From Gammaproteobacteria bacterium (lineage in GTDB: Bacteria > Pseudomonadota > Gammaproteobacteria > Steroidobacterales > GCA-2729495): 41,009 nt of DNA. The notes beneath the pieces were generated by a model. That model searched no databases. It was not told the origin of the DNA and saw nothing but the letters and a program-made list of their open reading frames with translations. The translations under genes were made by a program, and so were the position numbers. This document shows, in pieces, positions 9,653 to 18,522 of the stretch (position 1 is its first letter; each line of letters starts with the position of its first letter). The stretch covers positions 1-41,009 of the forward strand of contig JABDLC010000067.1 in the NCBI GenBank assembly GCA_013001905.1, written 5' to 3'.

Positions 9653-10322
9653 CAGCCCCGGCATCATCGGCAGTATCGGCAACCGGTGCAGAGGCGGCCG
9701 CCTGATCGAGTTTCATTTGCACGAAGCTGCGGTCAACCACGCCGCCGGCATCATTGTTCAGCGCCAGACGGTAAGACTCTTCAGCCGCATCCATTTGACC
9801 CAGACCAAACAAAGCATCGCCACGCAGCTCGAGCTGCAGTGATGCCAGCCCGCCTTCTGCATTTTCATCCAGCAGCTCCAATACTTCCTCGTAACGCTCT
9901 TCTGCATTCAGCACCTGAGCACGGCGCAGCTCCGCGAGCTTACGCAAAAGCGGGTCGTTGCCGCTGCTTGCGACCTTATCGAGTTCGACAAGCGCCGCCT
10001 CGGGGTCGTTGCGATTCATATGCAACGCTGCCATCGCAAGGCGCGCCTGATCGAGATACGGCGTACCGGCGTAATCGGTTTCCAGCAAGGTCAGTGTCTC
10101 ATCCACCTCGTTATATCGTTCACCGTCGATGGCAGCAGCCATCTGCGCCCAGACCGCAGACGCCTGCTCGGACTGTCGCATCTGGTAATCCTCCCATTGC
10201 TGCCAGCCGAACAATCCTCCAAGCCCGAGCACCACGCCGGCCACAATAAACAGACCGTTTTCACGCACCCACGCTTTGGCGCGCTCTGCTTCCTGGTCTT
10301 CTGTCAGTAATTCGTCGCTCAA
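9645..10322 (-). CDS. yfgM: YfgM family ancillary SecYEG translocon subunit
   Basis: A membrane-anchored TPR protein that in E. coli associates with SecYEG and periplasmic chaperones such as PpiD, linking translocation with folding. The protein has 225 residues: a short acidic cytoplasmic N-terminus (MSDELLTEDQEAERAKAWVREN), one transmembrane segment at about residues 23-41 (GLFIVAGVVLGLGGLFGW), then a periplasmic TPR-like domain (LDQARLAMAALHMNRNDPEAA, LRGDALFGLGQMDAAEESYR). It is identified by the start motif and by its place between hisS and bamB. Its stop overlaps the bamB start by 8 bases, so the two are probably translated together. Confidence 0.93.
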   Translation of the reverse strand: MSDELLTEDQEAERAKAWVRENGLFIVAGVVLGLGGLFGWQQWEDYQMRQSEQASAVWAQMAAAIDGERYNEVDETLTLLETDYAGTPYLDQARLAMAALHMNRNDPEAALVELDKVASSGNDPLLRKLAELRRAQVLNAEERYEEVLELLDENAEGGLASLQLELRGDALFGLGQMDAAEESYRLALNNDAGGVVDRSFVQMKLDQAAASAPVADTADDAGADE

Positions 10323-10363
10323 GGTCTTGCTTCCTGTCTAATCATGCTAGTTGTTCAAGGGGC

Positions 10364-11641
10364 TTATTGTGCCTGTAAAGACTGCGCAATAGCGCTTGTC
10401 AGCTCATTCCAGGCGACGGTACGCTGATCCGCGCCGCCGCGTAAATCTTTGAGTCCTGCCTGTCCGGCCGCCAATTCCTCCTCACCGAGGATCACTGCCA
10501 GCCGCGCGCCACTTTTATCGGCACGTTTAAACTGTGATTTGAAACTGCCCCCGCCTGCATTGACCTCAACACTTAATCCGCCGGCGGCGGCACGCAGCTC
10601 TTCGGCCAGCAGCAATGCCTTGCGGCCCGCCGCGTCCCCGACGGCAACGAGATAAACGTCCGGGCCCGGGTCCGGCAGCGGTGTCTCAGCTATCCGCACC
10701 AGCTCGATCAGCCGCTCAAGCCCCATCGCCCAGCCGATCGCCGGCGTAGCTCGCCCGCCCAGCTGCTCGACCAGCCCGTCATAGCGCCCGCCCGCGCACA
10801 CGGCCCCCTGCGCGCCCAGCTGGTCAGTCACCCACTCAAACACGGTGCGACTGTAGTAATCGAGTCCCCGCACGAGTCGCGGGTTGACCACAAACGAGAT
10901 ACCGGCCTCCGTCAGCAAACTTTGCAGCTCGGCAAAATGGTCGGACGACTCCTGATCAAGGCATTCAGTAAGCTGCGGCGCACCGGCAATCACCGACTGC
11001 ATCTCTGGCAGCTTGCTGTCGAGCAGCCGCATCGGGTTCTTGCCGAGGCGCTGCAGGTTTTCTTCATCGAGGCTGGCTTTGTGCGCACTGAAATACTCGA
11101 CCAGTTGATCACGATACGCAGCACGTGACTCCGGCGTACCCAGCGAATTCAGCTGCAGTTGCACCGCATCGATACCCAGTCGCTGCCAGATTCGCGCCGA
11201 CATCAGGATGAGCTCGGCATCAATATCCGGCCCCTCATAGCCGAACACCTCAACATCAAACTGATGAAACTGGCGATAGCGCCCTTTCTGCGGTTTCTCG
11301 TAGCGAAACATCGGGCCCGTGTACCAGAGTTTCTGCTTCTGGTTGTGCAACAGACCATTGGAAATTGCTGCCCGGACAATACCCGCAGTGCCTTCAGGCC
11401 GCAGCGTCAGACTTTCGCCGTTGCGATCCTCAAAGGTGTACATTTCCTTCTCAACGATATCGGTAACTTCACCGATCGAGCGCTTGAACAGTTCGGACCG
11501 TTCTACAACCGGCACGCGGAATTCACGGTAGCCGTAACTTTGCGCAACGTTGCGCAAGATGCCTTCAACGTACTGCCACAATGGTGTTTCGTCCGGGAGT
11601 ATGTCGCTCATACCCCGTATGCCGGTGACCTTGGCGCTCAT
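10364..11641 (-). CDS. hisS: Histidyl-tRNA synthetase
   Basis: A class II synthetase that charges tRNA-His in the cytoplasm; 425 residues (E. coli 424). The N-terminus [14 protein letters not shown], the motif 2 region [12 protein letters not shown] with [20 protein letters not shown], and the histidine-binding motif [15 protein letters not shown] are all present, then motif 3 (GWAMGLERL) and the C-terminal anticodon-binding domain (VYLVAVGD). ATG 11641 has AAGGA upstream. Only 10 bases separate it from the rodZ stop; ispG, which lies between them in E. coli and Pseudomonas, is missing here. Confidence 0.98.
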   Translation of the reverse strand: MSAKVTGIRGMSDILPDETPLWQYVEGILRNVAQSYGYREFRVPVVERSELFKRSIGEVTDIVEKEMYTFEDRNGESLTLRPEGTAGIVRAAISNGLLHNQKQKLWYTGPMFRYEKPQKGRYRQFHQFDVEVFGYEGPDIDAELILMSARIWQRLGIDAVQLQLNSLGTPESRAAYRDQLVEYFSAHKASLDEENLQRLGKNPMRLLDSKLPEMQSVIAGAPQLTECLDQESSDHFAELQSLLTEAGISFVVNPRLVRGLDYYSRTVFEWVTDQLGAQGAVCAGGRYDGLVEQLGGRATPAIGWAMGLERLIELVRIAETPLPDPGPDVYLVAVGDAAGRKALLLAEELRAAAGGLSVEVNAGGGSFKSQFKRADKSGARLAVILGEEELAAGQAGLKDLRGGADQRTVAWNELTSAIAQSLQAQ

Positions 11642-11651
11642 TGCCCGTCCT

Positions 11652-12551
11652 TCATTGCAGATTCTTTATGTCGTCGGCGGTCAACACAAACCGGGCTGTG
11701 TTGCGACCCGTTCTGACGGAACGCGGGATGGTGTATGCGTTGCCGTCAACCTCGATGCGTACGGCATCGACATTGCCGACAAAAAACCGGACCGGCGGCT
11801 CCACCCGAAAACTGCGCGCATTGCCCGGTTTCTCAAGCCCGTACAGCAGACGGCGGCCATCGGCAGACACCTCAACCCAGCATTCTGCTGTGAATGACAC
11901 CGCGAGCTGAATACGGTCATCGGCGGGGGGTTGCTCAGCTTCAGCCACTGCTTCATCCGGCTCAATCGCCGGTGACTGCTCGGGCGCAGTGTCGACTGCG
12001 ACTTCCTCCACCACCGGCGGCGCAAACTCGGGCAACGCCGCAGGCGCTTCTTCGGTAACCACGAAATCATCACTGAGGGACGGTGCCGCGGGTGCCGGCG
12101 TCGAAATTTCGGCATCAGCGGCGGCCGGTTCTGCCGGCGCATCGTCTCCGCCAAGCATCAGATACAGCAAAGCCGCAATCACAATAATGCCGAGCAGACA
12201 CCACAATACGAACATCGGCAGACTCGCGCCGGTCTTTATTTCCTGGGCCAGCGACTGGTTGAGGAATTCTTCCGGATCGGGTTCACCCGGCTGCCAGGCA
12301 TCAACAATTTCCTGTTCCGGCAAGTTGACGAGGCGTGCATAGCTACGCAGGTAGCCTTTCACAAACACAGGGGCACTCAGGCCGTCGAGGTCATCGCGCT
12401 CAATCGCCGCAATAATCGTGCTTTCCAGCCGCAATTCATGCACCACATCTTCAAAACTCAGCTCCTGAGCCTCGCGCGCCGCGCGCAGGCGCTCGCCAGG
12501 ACCGGCGGACGCCGCGGACTGCTGCTGTTCGCTGTCGTCAGCCGCGCTCAC
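11652..12551 (-). CDS. rodZ: Cytoskeleton protein RodZ-like (HTH, membrane segment, DUF4115)
   Basis: A bitopic inner-membrane protein that links MreB filaments to the cell-wall machinery in rods. The chosen start is GTG 12551, inside the pilW end (14-base overlap) with GGAAG six bases upstream, giving 299 residues; the longer frame to 12599 overlaps pilW further and adds nothing conserved. Residues 20-85 are a helix-turn-helix domain of the RodZ type ([22 protein letters not shown] ... [15 protein letters not shown]). One transmembrane segment spans about 111-133 ([23 protein letters not shown]). A Pro/Ala/Glu-rich periplasmic linker leads to the C-terminal beta domain ([38 protein letters not shown]). 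It lies between pilW and hisS, the usual position. Confidence 0.92.
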   Translation of the reverse strand: MSAADDSEQQQSAASAGPGERLRAAREAQELSFEDVVHELRLESTIIAAIERDDLDGLSAPVFVKGYLRSYARLVNLPEQEIVDAWQPGEPDPEEFLNQSLAQEIKTGASLPMFVLWCLLGIIVIAALLYLMLGGDDAPAEPAAADAEISTPAPAAPSLSDDFVVTEEAPAALPEFAPPVVEEVAVDTAPEQSPAIEPDEAVAEAEQPPADDRIQLAVSFTAECWVEVSADGRRLLYGLEKPGNARSFRVEPPVRFFVGNVDAVRIEVDGNAYTIPRSVRTGRNTARFVLTADDIKNLQ

Positions 12552-13314
12552 GCTGTGCTTCCAGCGCCTGCTGCGCCTGCATTGAATTCGGGAAATCACC
12601 TAACAAACGGGCGCGATAAGTCTGCGCCGCAACACTGTCGCCGAGCGCCGTTTCGATTCGCTCCGCAAGCCACAGTGCATCAGGCTGAGCCGCGCCCGAT
12701 GCGAGCCGGCGTTCGATAAACGCCCTTGCCTGTAAATACTGTGCCTGTCGAAACGAAACATCGGCCAGGAGGTAAAGCGCCTGCGGGTTATCGGCGCGCA
12801 ACCGCAGGCCGCGACGCAGGTACTGCTCGGCCAGTTCCAGATTGCGCTTCATCGCGCAGCGACCGGCGTTGGTGAAAATCTCGTGGCGATTCTGGTATTC
12901 AGGCAAATTCAGCGCGCGATCAAAATAACGCAGCGGTTCCGTAACATCGTCGGCGTTCACGCACAGATACACAGCCAAAGCGTTCAGCGCCTGCTGATCA
13001 TCCGGTCCCTGCCGGACGGCATCCCGATACGCCTGCTCAGCGCGTGCCGGATCCTGCAGCTGCTCATAGACGAAACCCATCACCCGATAAGCGGACGGAT
13101 TCTGGGGATTCGCCTCAACCGACTTGCGCAGTTTGTCCAGCGCATCCTGCAGTTTGCCCTGCTGCAGATAGGTAATGCCCAGATCAAGATTGAGCCGGGC
13201 GGCTTCTTCCTTGTCAGGCTCGGACACTTTTCCGGTCGGCCCGCTGGTGACACACGCGGCTGCAAGGCTGCAAACCAGAATCACTGCCGCAATTCGTATG
13301 CTGTTGCTTTTCAT
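12538..13314 (-). CDS. pilW: Type IV pilus biogenesis/stability lipoprotein PilW (PilF)
   Basis: A TPR pilotin that in Pseudomonas brings the PilQ secretin to the outer membrane. The protein has 258 residues; the signal peptide MKSNSIRIAAVILVCSLAAAC has its lipobox Cys at position 21. Several TPR units follow (LDLGITYLQQGKLQDALDKL, YRVMGFVYEQLQDPARAEQAY, IFTNAGRCAMKRNLELAEQYL, YLLADVSFRQAQYLQARAFI). It is flanked by rlmN (4-base ATGA overlap) and rodZ, exactly as in Pseudomonas. No other pilus gene is in the window. Confidence 0.93.
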   Translation of the reverse strand: MKSNSIRIAAVILVCSLAAACVTSGPTGKVSEPDKEEAARLNLDLGITYLQQGKLQDALDKLRKSVEANPQNPSAYRVMGFVYEQLQDPARAEQAYRDAVRQGPDDQQALNALAVYLCVNADDVTEPLRYFDRALNLPEYQNRHEIFTNAGRCAMKRNLELAEQYLRRGLRLRADNPQALYLLADVSFRQAQYLQARAFIERRLASGAAQPDALWLAERIETALGDSVAAQTYRARLLGDFPNSMQAQQALEAQRERG

Positions 13315-14423
13315 GCTCTGTTCACCGTGTGCATTGTCTTTTCACTCAACGGTACCCGGACCTTGTTGTCCAGATTCCCGGCCAGCTGGCCACAAGCCGC
13401 ATCAATATCGTCGCCCCGCGGACGCCGCGTTACGGTCAAAATTCCCGCGTCCATCAGCACCTTACGAAACGCATCGACTCGTGACCGGGGCGTGCGCCCG
13501 TACGGCGTGCCTGCCACCGGATTGAAAGGTATCAGATTTACCTTGGCGGGACGCCCCCGCAATAACGGCACCAGGGCCTCGGCATCGGTACGTGCATCAT
13601 TGACGCCGTCCAGCATGATGTATTCGAAGGTGATCTGCTTACTGTTGGTCGCTGCGGCGTAATCCCAGCAGGCGGCCAGCAGTTCGCTGATCGGGTGCTT
13701 GCGGTTGATCGGCACCAACTCATCGCGCAATTCATCGTGAGCGGCGTGTAAAGAAATCGCCAGCGCCACATTGCTCACGGTCGCAAGCTTGTCGATCTGG
13801 GGCACCAGGCCCGATGTACTCACCGTGACGCGCCGCCGCGATAAGCCGAAACCGAAATCATCCGTGAGCACGTCGCAGGCACGGGTCACTTCGCGAAAAT
13901 TGGCGAGCGGCTCACCCATCCCCATAAACACGACATTGGTGATCCGCGAACGACCTTCGGCCATGCCCAGTTCACGCGTCGCCAACAGCACCTGACCGAC
14001 AATCTCGGCCGCACCCAGATTACGGTTGAAGCCCTGGCGGCCGGTCGCGCAAAACGGGCAGTCCATCGCGCACCCGACCTGCGATGACACACACAGCGTG
14101 CCTCTGCCGTCTTCGGGGATGAACACCATTTCGACGTTCTGGCCTTTGCCTACGTCGAGCGACCATTTGACCGTGCCGTCGACGGAGTCCTGACGGTTGT
14201 CGATCACCGGGATGCTCAGGCTAACGGCACCGGCCAGCTGTTCACGCAACGTCAGGCTCAAATCGCTCATCGCTGCCCAGTCGACCTCCCCGCGCTCGTA
14301 CAGCCAGCGCATCAGCTGCCGCGCCCGGAAAGGTTTTTCCCCGAGCTCAGCGAAATAGGCCTCCAGCTCAGTGCGCGGGAGGCCTATCAGATTGAGCTGC
14401 GGGCTGCCGGAGGCGGTACTCAT
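13311..14423 (-). CDS. rlmN: Dual-specificity rRNA/tRNA adenine-C2 methyltransferase RlmN
   Basis: A radical SAM enzyme that methylates A2503 of 23S rRNA and A37 of some tRNAs. The protein has 370 residues. The 4Fe-4S motif CxxxCxxC is Cys118, Cys122 and Cys125 (GCAMDCPFCATGRQGFNRNL), and the methyl-carrying cysteine near the C-terminus is in DIDAACGQLAG. Family motifs VVFMGMGEPLANF, VTVSTSGLVPQI, ISLHAAHDELRD and LIPFNPVAGTPYGR are intact. The stop overlaps the pilW start by 4 bases. Confidence 0.98.
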   Translation of the reverse strand: MSTASGSPQLNLIGLPRTELEAYFAELGEKPFRARQLMRWLYERGEVDWAAMSDLSLTLREQLAGAVSLSIPVIDNRQDSVDGTVKWSLDVGKGQNVEMVFIPEDGRGTLCVSSQVGCAMDCPFCATGRQGFNRNLGAAEIVGQVLLATRELGMAEGRSRITNVVFMGMGEPLANFREVTRACDVLTDDFGFGLSRRRVTVSTSGLVPQIDKLATVSNVALAISLHAAHDELRDELVPINRKHPISELLAACWDYAAATNSKQITFEYIMLDGVNDARTDAEALVPLLRGRPAKVNLIPFNPVAGTPYGRTPRSRVDAFRKVLMDAGILTVTRRPRGDDIDAACGQLAGNLDNKVRVPLSEKTMHTVNRA

Positions 14424-14452
14424 GCCACTCGTGTCAGGTTGCGACCGGATGA

Positions 14453-14884
14453 CTACCGGGTGCGCGGACAGACGCCGTCGTCGCCGAAAAAGTAAGCGAT
14501 CTCATCTTTCGCCGTATCGGGCCCGTCGGAGCCGTGGACGATATTTTCCTCGATACTGGCCGCATAGTCCGCACGGATGGTGCCGGCGTCAGCCTCGGCA
14601 GGATTCGTCGCGCCCATCAGCTTGCGGTTAAGGTCAATTGCGCCTTCACCCTGCAGCGCCTGGACGATCACCGGGCCTGACGTCATGTAGGCCACCAGGT
14701 CATTAAAAAACGGGCGCTCGCTGTGCACTGCGTAAAAGCCTTCGGCCTGTTCTTTCGTCAGGTGCATCATGCGCGCGGCAACGATTTGCAGCCCTGCGCT
14801 TTCAAAGCGCTTGTAGATCTCGCCGATCAGATTTTTCTCGACGCCGTCCGGTTTGATAATCGACAGCGTGGTTTCAACAGCCAT
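14453..14884 (-). CDS. ndk: Nucleoside diphosphate kinase
   Basis: Transfers the gamma phosphate between nucleoside triphosphates and diphosphates through a phosphohistidine, balancing NTP and dNTP pools. The protein has 143 residues. The N-terminus [16 protein letters not shown] and the active-site motif NIVHGSDG (His117) are canonical. ATG 14884 has AAAGGAA just upstream. It begins the ndk-rlmN-pilW-rodZ-hisS run and is separated from iscA by a 100-base gap, so it probably has its own promoter. Confidence 0.98.
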   Translation of the reverse strand: MAVETTLSIIKPDGVEKNLIGEIYKRFESAGLQIVAARMMHLTKEQAEGFYAVHSERPFFNDLVAYMTSGPVIVQALQGEGAIDLNRKLMGATNPAEADAGTIRADYAASIEENIVHGSDGPDTAKDEIAYFFGDDGVCPRTR

Positions 14885-14984
14885 GATGGATTCCTTTAAC
14901 TAATGTTTGGGTTATTCAGATTCAGACCGCCGTCACCGGTTGCCCGGCGCGACAGTATTGTTTAGTAAATTGCGGGTGTCGTCG

Positions 14985-15308
14985 CTAGACGTTGAAGCTC
15001 TCACCGCAGCCGCATTCGCCTGCCGCTTGCGGATTTTTGAACTTGAATGCTTCGTTGAGCCCGTCCTTGACGAAATCGACCTCGGTGCCATCGATCAGAT
15101 CAAGGCTGGTCTGGTCGACGATCACCGAAATGCCGCCGGACTCAAACACAATGTCATCGTCCGCAACGTCGTCCGCATAATCGACCACGTAGGCAAAACC
15201 CGAACAACCGGTCTGCTTAATACCCAGGCGCAGACCAATGCCGCCGCCACGTTTTTGCAGATAGCTGCGTACTCGTTCTGCCGCGTTTTGCGTCAGTGTT
15301 ATTGCCAT
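14985..15308 (-). CDS. iscA: A-type iron-sulfur carrier protein IscA
   Basis: A-type carriers bind Fe-S clusters or iron and hand them to target proteins. The protein has 107 residues, the family length, with all three conserved cysteines: Cys35 (KQTGCSGFAY) and Cys99 and Cys101 near the end (GECGCGESF). It follows the IscU-like gene by 6 bases and is last in the trmJ-iscS-iscU-like-iscA run. The hscB-hscA-fdx genes that normally come next are absent; ndk follows instead. Confidence 0.95.
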   Translation of the reverse strand: MAITLTQNAAERVRSYLQKRGGGIGLRLGIKQTGCSGFAYVVDYADDVADDDIVFESGGISVIVDQTSLDLIDGTEVDFVKDGLNEAFKFKNPQAAGECGCGESFNV

Positions 15309-15314
15309 GATCGT

Positions 15315-15674
15315 TCAAGCCTCAATACTTGCGTCGTAGCAGGCGCGCAATGCGTCCTGCAAAATCAATATTTTACCTGCTTTTTCAACAGGAATTTCCA
15401 ACTCCTGCAGCCGCTCCGGAAGCGCCGGGTCAACAAGCGCCTCTACAGACTCCCCGGCCAGACGGTCTGCCAGCAAATGACAGGCCGCGATTATATGTGG
15501 ACAGGCGAAAGCCCGGAAGGCCAGTTTTGCGACTCTGCCTCCTTCTGTTTGAACCGCAGCCAGCACCTGAGTTCCCTGCGCCTGGGAGCCTGCAATGCCC
15601 CGGAAACCGCTGAGCGGCGCGGGTTCTCGCGCGAACCAGTCGGCCACGGCCGCGTTGTAGACCGGATCAGTCAC
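15315..15674 (-). CDS. Degenerate IscU/NifU-N-like protein lacking most cluster ligands
   Basis: 119 residues, starting at GTG 15674 just after the iscS stop. The overall pattern is that of the IscU scaffold: start YNAAVADWF, a central FRAFACPHIIAACHLLADRLAGES matching the IscU segment around its Cys63, and an end ELEIPVEKAGKILILQDAL matching the segment around His105-Cys106. Aligned by eye, the first ligand Cys37 is Gln33 and the His-Cys pair is Ala99-Gly100. Only the equivalent of Cys63 (Cys58) remains, with an extra Cys65. It therefore should not hold a 2Fe-2S cluster in the IscU way. Its place between iscS and iscA supports descent from IscU. It may be a sulfur acceptor, adaptor or regulator; the function is unknown. 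It could also be misread as a plain NifU-like scaffold. Confidence 0.85.
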   Translation of the reverse strand: MTDPVYNAAVADWFAREPAPLSGFRGIAGSQAQGTQVLAAVQTEGGRVAKLAFRAFACPHIIAACHLLADRLAGESVEALVDPALPERLQELEIPVEKAGKILILQDALRACYDASIEA

Positions 15675-15675
15675 C

Positions 15676-16857
15676 TCAGGCGGCCTCGCTGGCTGCCCCG
15701 GTTGCCGCTACTGCGCGGAGATGCCGGACCGCCGTGCCGAAGGCATCGATCGCCGCCTCAATATCGGCGCCGGTGGTAAAGCGACCCAGACTGAAGCGTA
15801 TCGATGCCTCCGCCAGCACATCGTCGTGGCCGAGAGCGCGCAGGACATACGACGGCTCCGCTGTCGCTGAATTGCACGCCGAGCCGCTGGTCACGGCGAT
15901 GTCGCGCAGTGCGAAACGCAGGCTTTCGCCCTCAACGCCGGATACGCTTACCGTGAGAATGGAGGCACTGCGTTGCTGCGGATGACCATTCAGTATGACA
16001 CCCGGCAATTGACTGAGGCCGCTCCAGAGTTGTTCGCGCAGTTTCGTCAGGCGCGGCACTTCATCGGCCATCTCGCCGGACAGCAGGCGGAAGGCTTCAC
16101 CCATCCCCACGATCTGATGCACCGGCAACGTGCCCGGACGCATGCCACGCTGCTGCCCTCCACCGAATAACAGCGGCTCGACGCGACGAATGGTTGTCGG
16201 GTTCAGCAGCAACGCACCGATACCTTTCGGCCCACACACTTTGTGAGCGTTGACGGTCAGCAAATCAATATTCATGGATTGCATGTCGAGGGGTAGCCGC
16301 CCCGCGCTCTGGACGGCATCCGTGTGCAGCAGCACTCCGGCCGCACGACATCGCTCGCCGATCGCTGCGATGTCCTGCACAACGCCGGTTTCATTATTGA
16401 CATGCATCACGGACACCAGTGTGGTGTCGTCCCGGATCGCGTCAGCCACCTGTTGCGCACTAATCAGCCCGTCGGCGTCAGGCTGCAGTCGGGTAATGCT
16501 CCAGCCGCGGTGCTCGAGTGCATCACAGGCACTCAGTACCGCCTTGTGTTCGGTAGTCACGGCAATCACGTGCCGGCCACGGCCGCGACGAAACTCGGCG
16601 CCACCGATAATCGCAAGGTTGTCAGACTCCGTCGCACCGGAGGTCCACACCAGCAGCTCCGGGTCGCCGTTCACCAGCCCTGCGACCTGCTGCGCTGCCG
16701 TTGCCACCATTGCACCGGCCGCCTGCCCGTAAGCGTGGTTGGTCGCTGACGGGTTGCCGAAACCGGCCTTGTCGTCCATCGCGGTCAGCATGCAGTCACG
16801 CACACGCGGATCCAGTGGCGACGTCGACGCGTAATCGAGGTACACACCCTCAGCCAT
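15676..16857 (-). CDS. iscS: Cysteine desulfurase, IscS class
   Basis: A PLP enzyme that takes sulfur from cysteine for Fe-S clusters and tRNA thiolation. The start is ATG 16857, overlapping the trmJ stop by 8 bases, giving 393 residues. The PLP lysine is Lys206 (TVNAHKVCGPKGIGALL) and the active-site cysteine is Cys328 in the group I loop SGSACNSATAEPSYVLRALG. HTDAVQSAG binds the cofactor. The C-terminus ends in an Ala-rich tail (AVAATGAASEAA) where E. coli IscS has the SPLWEM...WAHH tail that contacts IscU; that tail is absent. No iscR precedes it. Confidence 0.95.
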   Translation of the reverse strand: MAEGVYLDYASTSPLDPRVRDCMLTAMDDKAGFGNPSATNHAYGQAAGAMVATAAQQVAGLVNGDPELLVWTSGATESDNLAIIGGAEFRRGRGRHVIAVTTEHKAVLSACDALEHRGWSITRLQPDADGLISAQQVADAIRDDTTLVSVMHVNNETGVVQDIAAIGERCRAAGVLLHTDAVQSAGRLPLDMQSMNIDLLTVNAHKVCGPKGIGALLLNPTTIRRVEPLLFGGGQQRGMRPGTLPVHQIVGMGEAFRLLSGEMADEVPRLTKLREQLWSGLSQLPGVILNGHPQQRSASILTVSVSGVEGESLRFALRDIAVTSGSACNSATAEPSYVLRALGHDDVLAEASIRFSLGRFTTGADIEAAIDAFGTAVRHLRAVAATGAASEAA

Positions 16858-17590
16858 GCCCGGTACCCGTTGATTTTGCATCGAGCTGCTTGTCCATTGC
16901 CGCGAGGATGCCGCGCAATATGCCAAGCTCATTCACATCGACGTGGGCGCGGTTGAACAGCCGCCGCAATTTGCGCTCAAGCTGCCGGGGGTTGTCCGGG
17001 TCCATAAAGCCGGTGCCGACCATGACGTCTTTCAAATGCGCGTAAAACAGCTCCATGTCTTCGCCACTGGCAGCCGGAAACTCCGGCTCCTGCGGCGGCT
17101 GAAAGTCGCCCAGCGCGAAATGCAGCTCGTACGCGATGAGCTGCACCGCGGAGGCCAGATTCAGTGAACTGTAGTCGGGGTTGGCCGGGATATAGACCAG
17201 CGCATTGCACAGGTCCATCTGTTCGTTGGACAGCCCGGAGCGTTCGGTACCGAAGACTATCGACACCGGGCCGGTCTGCGCCACGTCGAGCGCCTGCTGC
17301 GCACATTCGCGCGGATTGAGCTCCGGCCAGCGCAGCTTGCGCCGGCGGGCGCTGCTGCCAAAAACGATGCGGCAGTCAGCCACCGCTTCCGCCAGGGTAT
17401 CGACGACCCGGGCATTGGCGAGTAAGTCCACCGCACCCGATGCGCGGGCATCGGCCTCTGAGCTGGGGAAATCCTGCGGATCGACCAACACCAACTCGCT
17501 GAAGCCCATGGTTTTGATGGCACGGGCTGCGGCCCCGATGTTGCCGGGGTGGCTGGTCTCGCACAGCACGAAGCGAACCGGAACGCTCAT
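16850..17590 (-). CDS. trmJ: tRNA (cytidine/uridine-32-2'-O)-methyltransferase TrmJ
   Basis: A SPOUT-class enzyme that 2'-O-methylates position 32 of the tRNA anticodon loop. The protein has 246 residues. The N-terminus VRFVLCETSHPGNIGAAARAIKTMGF and the SAM-binding knot motifs SIVFGTERSGLSNEQMDLC and IPANPDYSSLNLASAVQL are characteristic. A C-terminal helical extension (LYAHLKDVMVGTGFMDPDNP) is also typical. It is divergent from suhB and precedes iscS, as in Pseudomonas, but the intervening cysE and iscR are not present. Confidence 0.96.
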   Translation of the reverse strand: MSVPVRFVLCETSHPGNIGAAARAIKTMGFSELVLVDPQDFPSSEADARASGAVDLLANARVVDTLAEAVADCRIVFGSSARRRKLRWPELNPRECAQQALDVAQTGPVSIVFGTERSGLSNEQMDLCNALVYIPANPDYSSLNLASAVQLIAYELHFALGDFQPPQEPEFPAASGEDMELFYAHLKDVMVGTGFMDPDNPRQLERKLRRLFNRAHVDVNELGILRGILAAMDKQLDAKSTGTGHG

Positions 17591-17694
17591 GAAAATCTAC
17601 CGAATAACTGCCAATTTGCTATTCTACCGCGCCCGTCGCCGATGAGTGAGGCCATGGCGGCGGACCTCTAAGCTCCCCGATCCTTAAGAATGTT

Positions 17695-18477
17695 ATGCAA
17701 GCACTGTTAAACACAGCGGTTAAGGCTGCGCACGCGGCCGGCGATATCGTGATGCGCTACTCGCGCCGCGTCCACAATCTTGATGTGCGCACCAAGGCGC
17801 GCAACGAGTACGTGACTCAGGTCGACATCATGGCCGAAGACGTCATCGTAGAGACGATCCGGGAACGCTATCCGGACCACGCCATACTGGGCGAGGAAGG
17901 TGGTCAGCAGGGCGAGCATGACACGGTGTGGATCATCGACCCGCTCGATGGCACCACCAATTACCTTCACGGTATGCCGATGTTTGCTGTTTCCATCGGC
18001 GTGCAGGTCAAAGGCCGCATGGAAGCCGGCGTCGTCTACGACCCGGCGCGTACCGAATTGTTCACCGCGGTGCGCGGCAGCGGCGCCCTGCTGGACGACC
18101 GCAAATTGCGCATGGACCCGAAGAAAGAACTGGCGGGCGCCCTGATCGGCACGGGCTTTCCCTACCGCGAGAACGATCGCTGGATGGACACTTATCTGAA
18201 GCAGTTTCGCGCTGTCATGCGGGTGGCGAGCGACTGCCGCAGGCCAGGCTCCGCAGCTCTCGACCTCAGCTACCTCGCGGCAGGTCGCCTCGATGGCTTC
18301 TGGGAATTTGGACTGGAGCCCTGGGACTATGCGGCAGGTGCACTCATCGTGCGGGAAGCCGGCGGCATTGTCAGCAGCCTGACCGACGACGGTGACTTCA
18401 TGGAAACCGGCAATCTGATCGCCGGCCCGTTAAAACTGCATGGCGAGCTTGAGAAACTGCTCCACGCACAGCTATAA
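17695..18477 (+). CDS. suhB: Inositol-1-monophosphatase family protein SuhB
   Basis: A Mg2+-dependent phosphatase; in E. coli SuhB also works in rRNA transcription antitermination. The protein has 260 residues. Metal-binding motifs are complete: GEEGG (Glu67/Glu68), IIDPLDGTTNYLHG (Asp82, Asp85) and the C-terminal EPWDYAAGALIVREAGG. The start is ATG 17695. It is divergent from trmJ across a 104-base gap and ends at a hairpin terminator shared with secF. Confidence 0.96.
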   Translation: MQALLNTAVKAAHAAGDIVMRYSRRVHNLDVRTKARNEYVTQVDIMAEDVIVETIRERYPDHAILGEEGGQQGEHDTVWIIDPLDGTTNYLHGMPMFAVSIGVQVKGRMEAGVVYDPARTELFTAVRGSGALLDDRKLRMDPKKELAGALIGTGFPYRENDRWMDTYLKQFRAVMRVASDCRRPGSAALDLSYLAAGRLDGFWEFGLEPWDYAAGALIVREAGGIVSSLTDDGDFMETGNLIAGPLKLHGELEKLLHAQL

Positions 18478-18502
18478 AAAAGCCCGCGCGAGGCGGGCTT
18501 TT
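18478..18502. terminator. Bidirectional intrinsic terminator between suhB and secF
   Basis: AAAAGCCCGC, a GCGAG loop, then GCGGGCTTTT form a perfect 10-bp stem. The A-run on one side and T-run on the other allow it to stop transcription both from suhB (+) and from secF (-). It begins immediately after the suhB stop. Confidence 0.92.
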
Positions 18503-18522
18503 GACCACCGAACAAATCGCCG

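Noticed and set aside
9107-10249. 380-codon plus-strand frame opposite bamB and yfgM
   Set aside because: The product is Arg/Gln/Pro-rich with no recognisable domain and is antisense to two well-supported genes; a shadow of GC-rich codons.
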